Shown piece by piece: positions 1 through 5,636 of a stretch of 7,084 nucleotides of DNA. The stretch's first letter is position 1, and every line of letters begins with the position of its first letter. The translations under genes and the position numbers were made by a program. Origin of the DNA: Nitrospirota bacterium. GTDB taxonomy: Bacteria > Nitrospinota > Nitrospinia > Nitrospinales > Nitrospinaceae. The notes beneath the pieces are model-generated. The model searched no databases. It had not been told where the DNA came from and saw only the letters and a list, made by a program, of their open reading frames with translations. The DNA lies in NCBI GenBank assembly GCA_030600405.1, contig JAUVMD010000061.1, positions 1 through 7,084 of the forward strand, given 5' to 3'.

Positions 1-246
1 AAGCTTAAAAAATACGACAAGGCGCTCTCGAATCTGGACACTATAATCCAGAACCATCCCAAGGGTGAAAAATGGCTGGTGTCCCACGCCATATCCGGGC
101 TGATTTATAATCTCCAGGGGCAACCCGGTAAAGCGGTTCCTATTCTTGAATCGGCGCTCCAGCACCAACCCAATCCGGAGCTTCTTAAAATCATCGATCG
201 TCTCCTGAGGTTGGCGAAGGAAGGCGTGGCGGATGCCAGCAGTTAA
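1..246 (+). CDS. C-terminal part of a TPR-like helical-repeat protein (5' end outside window)
   Basis: The frame is open from base 1 to the TAA at 244-246, giving 81 residues of the C-terminus. The sequence reads as paired amphipathic helices: a YDKALSNLDTII helix, then a second repeat with GQPGKAVPILESAL and the QHQPNPE turn. This is the spacing of tetratricopeptide repeats, in which Ala, Leu and Pro recur at fixed positions. TPR units normally act as protein-interaction scaffolds; nothing here tells the partner or the rest of the domain layout. The stop lies 14 bases inside the next gene, so the two are probably co-transcribed and translationally coupled. The assignment rests on pattern alone, and the missing N-terminus could carry other domains or a signal sequence. 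Confidence 0.7.
   Translation, partial: KLKKYDKALSNLDTIIQNHPKGEKWLVSHAISGLIYNLQGQPGKAVPILESALQHQPNPELLKIIDRLLRLAKEGVADASS
216..224 (+). promoter_or_regulatory. Ribosome binding site for the CPGC redoxin gene
   Basis: The purine-rich GAAGGAAGG lies 8 bases before the ATG at 233, inside the end of the TPR gene. It supports ATG 233 as the true start and makes the 14-base gene overlap credible. Confidence 0.6.
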
Positions 247-889
247 CGAGCCGGCTCCCAATCTACAGGTGGCGGAGTGGGTGCAGGGTCCGGCTTCCAA
301 CGTCGATCAGGAACGCGGCCGGGTGATTCTCATCGAAGTGTTTCAGGTTAATTGTCCCGGTTGCTTTATCGGCGGCCTGCCGGAGGTGATTCAAACCTAC
401 ATGACGTTCCGCGAAAAACCGTTAACAGTGTGGGGATTGGCCACTGCGTTTGAAGATTATCATCTCAATACACTGGATAATTTGAAAAAACTGATGGATA
501 CCGGTGAGGTAGTGGGAGAAACCATGGCCATGCTTTCCGAACGGGACATGTTGAGCATGGGGCGCCTCCAGTATTTCATGCCGTTTCCCGTTGCTTGGGA
601 CCAGGTGGTAAAAAGGGCAGGCGGGGTGCAGGAGGATGAGGTTCAACAATGGATTGAGCGTGATTTCCCTGATTTTGAAAACATGCCGGAGCATCACCGG
701 ACTCAGATTGAGAAGCAAATTCGGGAATACCTGGAGAAAAAGGAATACGACGCGCTGACGTTCGATCAATATGGATTGCGAGGCACTCCTTCCACCCTCA
801 TCATCGACAAAAAGGGTATTGTCCGGCACAAATTGTTCGGTTCCGGTTTGGAATTGGAAAAAATTATAGAACCTCTCCTCAACGAATAG
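233..889 (+). CDS. Cytoplasmic thioredoxin-fold (TlpA/peroxiredoxin-like) protein with CPGC active site
   Basis: This 218-residue protein has a thioredoxin-type redox centre: a hydrophobic beta strand (VILIEVF) leads into CPGC at residues 41-44, and the usual cis-proline loop is GTPSTLIID with Thr185-Pro186. The pattern TPS-hydrophobic-ID followed by KKGIVRHKLFG is typical of TlpA/AhpC-like redoxins. No signal peptide or membrane segment is visible, so it should act in the cytoplasm, probably as a dithiol oxidoreductase or peroxide-reducing partner; the substrate is unknown. About 140 residues separate the CXXC from the cis-proline, clearly more than in ordinary thioredoxins. The helical region in between contains an acidic, Met-rich stretch. 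It is preceded by a TPR protein and followed after 11 bases by a methyltransferase, which suggests one transcript. The fold is well supported; the exact role is open. Confidence 0.8.
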   Translation: MPAVNEPAPNLQVAEWVQGPASNVDQERGRVILIEVFQVNCPGCFIGGLPEVIQTYMTFREKPLTVWGLATAFEDYHLNTLDNLKKLMDTGEVVGETMAMLSERDMLSMGRLQYFMPFPVAWDQVVKRAGGVQEDEVQQWIERDFPDFENMPEHHRTQIEKQIREYLEKKEYDALTFDQYGLRGTPSTLIIDKKGIVRHKLFGSGLELEKIIEPLLNE

Positions 890-900
890 GTCTCTTTGCC

Positions 901-1881
901 ATGTTGACTTTAAAGCAGTTCACGGAAACCATCGACCGTTTGGAAGAGGCGCGGATTTTAATGGCGGCTCTTGAGTTTAAAATTTTTTCTATTTTGCGTC
1001 AAAAGAGCATGACGGCCCGTCAAGTGGCTCAGCAGTCCAAAACGAAACAAGGCGAAATGGAGGCCCTGTTGAATGCGCTGGCGGCCATGAAGGCTCTCCG
1101 GTTCGAAAGTGGAAAGTATTCCAGCGCGCCGCACATGTACAAATATTTTTGTGAGTCCAGTCCTCATTATATGAAAGGGACGGCTTTTCTAAAATTAGAG
1201 AAGAATGATGAATGGTCACGCCTGATCCATACCATCCGCAATGGCCGTGATCTCTCGGAGTTTGAACGGGAGGACGATCCGGAATTTCGCGATTGTTTTA
1301 CCCATGCCATGCACGAGCGGAGCGGGCCTTTTGCCAACAAGATTGCTGAAATCATCACGCGCCAACCGGCAGGCCGGTTTCTGGACTTGGGGAGCGGTCC
1401 CGGCACCTACAGCGCGGCAGTTCTCAGAAAAGATAAGAAAGCCCGGGCGACTTTGCTGGATCGTTCGGCGGCATTAAAGGTGGCTCAAGATCTGCACGGC
1501 AAATCTTCTTTTTGGTCCCGTATGGAACTAAGGCCCGGTGATCTATTCAATACACCTTTTGGTAACCACTACGATACGGTTTTTTATTCGAATATTCTGC
1601 ACATCTATAATCCTCAGGAAAATAAACAACTGTTTTTTAAAATGAAAAAGGCATTGATCAAGGGAGGGCGTTTGGTTTTGGTGGATTTTTTCCATACCCG
1701 TGATGCCACCCAACCTTACGAAGCCGCTTTATTTGGGGTGACCATGCTCTTGTTCACGGCGACCGGGAAAACCTATTCCTACGATGAAACCGAAAAACTA
1801 TTGAATCAGTCCGGGTTTCACAAATTCCGTAGAATTTCACTCGGAGAAGCAACGGGAATGCTGGTGGCGTTTAAGAAATAG
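901..1881 (+). CDS. SAM-dependent O-methyltransferase with N-terminal winged-helix/dimerisation domain
   Basis: This is a 326-residue class I methyltransferase of the small-molecule (acetylserotonin/CrtF/BchU-like) type. Residues 1 to about 85 form a winged-helix-like dimerisation domain (ILMAALEFKIFSIL, then TARQVAQQS and a short KYSSAP wing). The catalytic domain starts near 155 with motif I, FLDLGSGPGTYS (Asp162, Gly164, Gly166, Gly168). Acidic Asp187 follows the next strand, and GDLF has Asp214. NILHIYNP places His234 where the catalytic-base histidine of this family (usually LHDW) sits. The C-terminus has VLVDFF and a TYSYDETEKLLNQSGF segment, as expected in the family. ATG 901 has a weak AGGT 9 bases upstream that overlaps the previous stop codon. 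The substrate is unknown: no quinone, carotenoid or antibiotic genes flank it. It is not a BioC paralogue beyond the common Rossmann fold. Confidence 0.83.
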   Translation: MLTLKQFTETIDRLEEARILMAALEFKIFSILRQKSMTARQVAQQSKTKQGEMEALLNALAAMKALRFESGKYSSAPHMYKYFCESSPHYMKGTAFLKLEKNDEWSRLIHTIRNGRDLSEFEREDDPEFRDCFTHAMHERSGPFANKIAEIITRQPAGRFLDLGSGPGTYSAAVLRKDKKARATLLDRSAALKVAQDLHGKSSFWSRMELRPGDLFNTPFGNHYDTVFYSNILHIYNPQENKQLFFKMKKALIKGGRLVLVDFFHTRDATQPYEAALFGVTMLLFTATGKTYSYDETEKLLNQSGFHKFRRISLGEATGMLVAFKK

Positions 1882-1896
1882 TGGAGCCGCTGAGAT
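1882..1896. other. 15-base convergent junction between two operons
   Basis: The stops of the plus-strand methyltransferase (1881) and minus-strand bioC (1897) are separated by only 15 bases. I find no GC-rich stem followed by a T-run here or within the adjacent gene ends in either direction. Transcription from both sides therefore probably runs into the opposing gene, or ends by a Rho-type mechanism. Confidence 0.5.
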
Positions 1897-2676
1897 TCAA
1901 CCGGTCCCCTTGCGCGCAAAAAAATAAAACAATTCCCAATTCGTATAAACTCCCTGCGACGATGAATACTCCCTGTCATAATCCCGGATCAGTTGCCTCA
2001 ATTCTCCAGACTTTAGAATCCGTAATGGAGCGGCTCCAATCTGTTGCAGGTTTTTAATCAAGTTCAGGGTATTTTGAAAAAATATCTGACGCGTTTCGGT
2101 TTGAAATGTTAGCAACTCAAATCCCGCCTGAGTAAGAAGTGTTTTCCATCGTTTTTGAGAATGAAGATGTGTGGGTCCCTGAAATTGAGCGGACCTGCGG
2201 AATTCTTCCAGGGTTTTAGGGCCGAAAGTGCTGAAAGCCAGGTATCCTTCCTTTTCGAGGGAAAAGTGGAATCTTTGTAATGTGTTTTGGGGATTTTGAA
2301 ACCACTGGAACACGGCGTTTCCCGCGATGAGTTTGACTTTTGGAATCTGAATTCTTTCCGCGTTTCCCACAAGGAATTTTGAATTGGATGGGACCTCCAA
2401 ATGATTCTTTAAATGATCAATCATGAGTGGAGCAATATCGTTCAGGGTAATGATTGATGGAGAACGCGCCAACAGGTGGCGGGTGAACACTCCGGTCCCA
2501 CATCCGATTTCCAGTATTTTATGGGGGAAGGGGTGGGGAATCAGAGTCGCCAAACGTTCCGCCATGGAGCGTTGAAGTTGTGCATGCCGATCATACGTTT
2601 TGACATACTTGGAAAAACTTTCGATGACTCTCTGTTCGAAATCCGGTTCTGAGGGGTTTGGTGAATTTCGGGGCAT
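1897..2676 (-). CDS. bioC: Malonyl-[acyl-carrier protein] O-methyltransferase BioC
   Basis: This 259-residue SAM-dependent methyltransferase is expected to methylate the free carboxyl of malonyl-ACP, disguising it so that fatty acid synthase can extend it to pimeloyl-ACP methyl ester. The diagnostic BioC N-terminal segment is present (FSKYVKTYDRHAQLQ, residues 21-35, followed by MAERLA). It is followed by motif I ILEIGCGTG (54-62), Asp80 at the end of the second strand, NAVFQWF (120-126, the BioC post-motif) and FSTFGPKTLEEFR (148-160). The C-terminal part has the usual LKNLQQIGAAP-type helix and a Tyr-rich end (YTNWELFYFFARK). It is the last gene of the operon, 9 bases after the kinase gene, and has no clear Shine-Dalgarno sequence before ATG 2676, so it probably depends on translational coupling. 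Length and motif order match the family; confidence is high. Confidence 0.93.
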   Translation of the reverse strand: MPRNSPNPSEPDFEQRVIESFSKYVKTYDRHAQLQRSMAERLATLIPHPFPHKILEIGCGTGVFTRHLLARSPSIITLNDIAPLMIDHLKNHLEVPSNSKFLVGNAERIQIPKVKLIAGNAVFQWFQNPQNTLQRFHFSLEKEGYLAFSTFGPKTLEEFRRSAQFQGPTHLHSQKRWKTLLTQAGFELLTFQTETRQIFFQNTLNLIKNLQQIGAAPLRILKSGELRQLIRDYDREYSSSQGVYTNWELFYFFARKGTG

Positions 2677-2685
2677 GATTGTAAA

Positions 2686-4953
2686 TCAGGCGATATCAGT
2701 CGATCGCCTTCTCATAGGCGGGGTGAATGGAATAACTTTGGCGGGCAGTTGAACGGTAAAGGTGGAACCCTTATTCACCTCACTGGTTACGGTGATGCTT
2801 CCTCCCATCATGCGGCAAAATCGCTGGCTGATGGCCAATCCCAGTCCGGTGCCGCCGAATTTGCGATTGATGGAGGAATCCACCTGGGTGAATTCGGAAA
2901 AAATAGATCTGAGTTTATTCTGAGGAATACCGATTCCCGTATCGGCGACCTTGAAAATAACCCAGGGTGTATTGTCTCTATTAACTCGAATGACCTCCAG
3001 TGAGATTTCTCCATCCTCAGTAAACCTGCAAGCATTGCTGAAAAGATTGATCATCGTTTGCCGGACCCGGTTCTTGTCCGCTACCATATAGCCCAGATTT
3101 TCGTCGCACTGTACCTTCAGAGTATTTTTATTTTTTTGAAGCATGGGCTCGATGGTATGAACAGCCGATTCAATTATTTCCTGAATTTTAAAAGAATCCA
3201 AAGAGATTTCCATTTTACCCGCTTCGATTTTGGATAAATCCAGAATTTCGTTGATCAATTGCATCAGGATTTTTGCGGAGCTGGCTATTTTTGCCAAATC
3301 GTCATTAATTTCCACTAAGTTTTTTTCGCGAGTTTCTTCCAGGAGCATTTCGGTGTAACCAATGATGGCATTCATTGGAGTTCGCAATTCATGAGTCATG
3401 TTGGCGAGAAACTTGCTTTTAGCAGCGTTGGCTTCCATGGCCATATCTCTTGCCGAAGCGACTTCCGAATAGGCCTTCCTGATTTCCTGAACGAGAGAGA
3501 CGTGGGTAATCGCTACCGCCGCCTGAGATGCCAGGGATTGAATCCAGCGTACGCTTTCATTAGAAAACGGTACCGCCCTTTTTGGTTCGCCGGGTTTTCT
3601 GGCGTTTAACAACTGGATCACTCCAATGACTTCCTCATCCTTATTTTTCATCGGAACGAGAAGCATGGATTGAGTCCGGTAGTTAAATTTTTTGTCAAAA
3701 ACTCTGGGTCCTGAAAAATCATGATCCTTATGCTTGCTGATATCAGGAATATTAACGGTCTTGCCTGTCAGAGCAACATGGGAAGACACGTTGGAAAGAT
3801 TCATCTCCAACGGTGGAAAGGGAATAGTGGACTTGTTACTTCCGCCCATTCGTATGTCCAAGGTGTCGTTTTGGAAAATCTTACAATGCAGTTTATTTTT
3901 TTCGAGAATGTATAAGGTGCCGCCATCGGCATAAGTAAAGTTCCGGGCTTCTTTCATGATCATTTCCAGCAGGATATCCAGATTACGTTCTGCGGACAAG
4001 GCCAGCCCGATATCCGTCAATTTATCTAGAAGATTTTTAATAATTCCCTCGTCACTGTTTCTGGCGGTGACTTTTGGGACTGCTTGGATAGGCAAAGAGG
4101 GCTTCTTCCTTTTGCCGACCCCTAAAGGACTTAAATTTAGGGATGGGTCAACGATCCAACCTTCCGAGCGAGTCAGGCTTTTAGATCCTGCGGGGATTCC
4201 ATAATTCGGTTTGCCCTGTTGGCAGGCCCATGCCGTTTGCAGTGAACAGAGCACGGCATCCAGAGAGTCGCCCTTGCCATCGCTTTGTATTACGTCCTTG
4301 ATGTCATCATCGATCTCTACCGAAAAACCGAATTCAGCTTTCAAGTCTGAACCCAGAATTCCCGAAATGATTCTTTTTCTTGCGGAAGTTTTTTGTGGTG
4401 TGTCTTTGGTATCGTTTTTGTACGATTCTGCAAACCGGCGAGCCACTAATGCGGGATAGGCTTCCAATATAATGCGGTTTCCTTTTCTGGGATGGCAGGG
4501 GAAAATGGAGGCTCCTGACTTTAAAATTCTTTTCGAACCTTCATAAAACATCTTCGCAACCGGAGCGTTGATCAGCTTTAAAGGACTTTGAGCCGATGCT
4601 AGAATGTCGATAAACCGCAAAGGTTCTTTGTAAGGCGAAGAATGTTTGGATTTGAAGGTTTTGATTTTTTTTTCAAATTCGGTTTTAGAGCGGCGGGTCA
4701 GTGCCTGTACATAGCTCTGCCAATCGTGCGGCAATCCGAGTGTGGACAAAAAAGCGCCGGGTAAGCCAAAGGGGAAATCGATTCCCGCGATCCAAGGTCC
4801 CTTTTGTTTCAGGAAATCTTCAAATTCATCAAAGCTGACCAAAGCGTAAACTTTATGTAGGGTCAGATTTTCTTGTTTGAGTTCACCCTCCGCAACGGTT
4901 ATGGGCTTTTTTCGGCCGGGAGCGCTGGTGAAATCGATTCCAAATATTTTCAT
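2686..4953 (-). CDS. DUF429 - GAF - histidine kinase fusion protein
   Basis: This 755-residue protein has three parts. Residues 1 to about 272 are a complete DUF429 domain (predicted RNase H-like fold). GIDFTSAP has Asp7, GIDFPFGLP has Asp59, LEAYPALV has Glu164 and KGDSLDAVLC has Asp229/Asp232, which together resemble an acidic metal-binding set. A basic, Pro-rich linker follows (about 275-300). Residues about 305-485 are a GAF sensor domain ending in the typical LLVPMKNKDEEVIGVIQLLNA. A short coiled coil (about 486-512) leads to HisKA with phospho-acceptor His521 in HELRTP. The HATPase domain has an N box (Asn636, Asn640), G1 DTGIGIP (Asp671), an F box and G2 GGTGLGL (700-706). No transmembrane segment or receiver domain is visible, so it should be a soluble kinase that needs a separate partner. 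The start overlaps the hydrolase stop as ATGA. Kinase identity is certain; the role of DUF429, the signal and the target are unknown. Confidence 0.92.
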   Translation of the reverse strand: MKIFGIDFTSAPGRKKPITVAEGELKQENLTLHKVYALVSFDEFEDFLKQKGPWIAGIDFPFGLPGAFLSTLGLPHDWQSYVQALTRRSKTEFEKKIKTFKSKHSSPYKEPLRFIDILASAQSPLKLINAPVAKMFYEGSKRILKSGASIFPCHPRKGNRIILEAYPALVARRFAESYKNDTKDTPQKTSARKRIISGILGSDLKAEFGFSVEIDDDIKDVIQSDGKGDSLDAVLCSLQTAWACQQGKPNYGIPAGSKSLTRSEGWIVDPSLNLSPLGVGKRKKPSLPIQAVPKVTARNSDEGIIKNLLDKLTDIGLALSAERNLDILLEMIMKEARNFTYADGGTLYILEKNKLHCKIFQNDTLDIRMGGSNKSTIPFPPLEMNLSNVSSHVALTGKTVNIPDISKHKDHDFSGPRVFDKKFNYRTQSMLLVPMKNKDEEVIGVIQLLNARKPGEPKRAVPFSNESVRWIQSLASQAAVAITHVSLVQEIRKAYSEVASARDMAMEANAAKSKFLANMTHELRTPMNAIIGYTEMLLEETREKNLVEINDDLAKIASSAKILMQLINEILDLSKIEAGKMEISLDSFKIQEIIESAVHTIEPMLQKNKNTLKVQCDENLGYMVADKNRVRQTMINLFSNACRFTEDGEISLEVIRVNRDNTPWVIFKVADTGIGIPQNKLRSIFSEFTQVDSSINRKFGGTGLGLAISQRFCRMMGGSITVTSEVNKGSTFTVQLPAKVIPFTPPMRRRSTDIA

Positions 4954-5636
4954 AGCGCTCGTTGAGGAAAGATGGGTTGATCTGTGGGCTCACTGGACCC
5001 ATCATGTTGCTGTGCCAAATGGGATAGCAATTTGTGCGGAGAGTGATCGCACTCTCCCACCAAAGTCAAATGAGGGATGAGCCTCTTCAGCAAGTTTCCG
5101 TCAAGCAGTGGATCTCGCAACCCCGTAATGGCGACACAATCCTTAGCTCTTTGGGGAGAAACGCTGGCTGTTTCCAGAAAATCGAGGCCCCGAATCAAAA
5201 CCTCCCTGCTGTATGGTTGTTGGAGGTCGTTATCAGGCAGATGAATACCGCTCAAATCAAAAAATCCCTTCAGGGAGGTTAAATAATCTTCGGAAGAACT
5301 CAGCATCTTTTTCTGATATTTCAGTTTTCCGAGAGGTGTTTTTCCGCCCAGGTTTTTTTCTGCCGGAAACGCGAGAATGGGAGCCATTAAAATAATCTTT
5401 GTTTGTGGTGGAATTATATTTTTATGGACTAGAAGCCAGAGACTGCCTAGAGAATAACCGATGACCCAATCCGGTTTCGAGCTAAATACCTCAGTGGCCT
5501 CCTCTTTGTTTACCGGGTTCTTTGGGTAGTGAGCCCGCACCTCGGCTCCTGGCAAGTAACTCTCAACCAATTGACGGAACCACCCTACGGGAAGCGCCCA
5601 GCCACAGATAGCGGTTATTTTTTTCTTTGTTTCCAT
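4950..5636 (-). CDS. Short alpha/beta hydrolase, probable pimeloyl-[ACP] methyl ester esterase (BioH/BioG-type role)
   Basis: This 228-residue alpha/beta hydrolase has an apparently intact triad: nucleophile Ser62 in GYSLGS, Asp175 in GLRDPLLD and His198 in CDHSPHKLL. The N-terminal CGWALPVGWF corresponds to the oxyanion-side loop (GWG-type) of BioH and BioG. A basic, Gly/Lys-containing segment at about 92-125 would form the lid or ACP-facing surface. By position between bioF and bioC it should cleave the methyl ester of pimeloyl-ACP and so end chain elongation; this is inference from context, since sequence motifs alone give only the hydrolase fold. It is shorter than classical BioH (about 256 residues). 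ATG 5636 lies 22 bases inside bioF and has no Shine-Dalgarno sequence (the preceding bases are A/T-rich), so translation probably depends on ribosomes finishing bioF. Its stop overlaps the kinase start. Confidence 0.82.
   Translation of the reverse strand: METKKKITAICGWALPVGWFRQLVESYLPGAEVRAHYPKNPVNKEEATEVFSSKPDWVIGYSLGSLWLLVHKNIIPPQTKIILMAPILAFPAEKNLGGKTPLGKLKYQKKMLSSSEDYLTSLKGFFDLSGIHLPDNDLQQPYSREVLIRGLDFLETASVSPQRAKDCVAITGLRDPLLDGNLLKRLIPHLTLVGECDHSPHKLLSHLAQQHDGSSEPTDQPIFPQRAL
5615..5624 (-). promoter_or_regulatory. Possible -1 slippery heptamer A AAA AAA next to the bioF stop codon
   Basis: On the minus strand seven A residues (5624 to 5618) are read in the bioF frame as A AAA AAA and are directly followed by the TAA stop (5617-5615). 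The hydrolase gene lies in the -1 frame relative to bioF, so a -1 shift here would continue into hydrolase codon 7 and give a fusion of about 604 residues. No internal Shine-Dalgarno stimulator is evident upstream. Downstream I see only a weak 4-base stem (CCGC with GUGG). This is a candidate, not an established frameshift site. Confidence 0.3.

Noticed and set aside
1..6. Window begins exactly with AAGCTT (HindIII site)
   Set aside because: It might mark the end of a cloned insert but could equally be chance. It lies within a normal coding frame and has no biological meaning by itself.
422..829. 135-codon open frame on the minus strand
   Set aside because: It is antisense to the redoxin gene, which has a clear CXXC and cis-Pro layout. 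The opposite frame shows no domain pattern.
901..1881. The plus-strand methyltransferase as a second BioC
   Set aside because: It lacks the BioC N-terminal and QWF-type motifs and carries an N-terminal winged-helix/dimerisation domain, so it belongs to a different methyltransferase family.
1910..1919. Perfect palindrome TTGCGCGCAA followed by an A-run, as a terminator
   Set aside because: It lies inside bioC. The A-run on the plus strand means the T-run precedes the stem on the minus strand, and there is no T-run after the stem on the plus strand, so it is not a terminator in either direction.
2686..4953. Two separate genes (DUF429 and kinase) merged by sequencing error
   Set aside because: The frame is continuous through a plausible basic linker with no stop, and no ribosome binding site and start pair was found near residues 275-310. 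The nine-A run lies well before the junction, so a length error there would break DUF429 itself rather than create the fusion.
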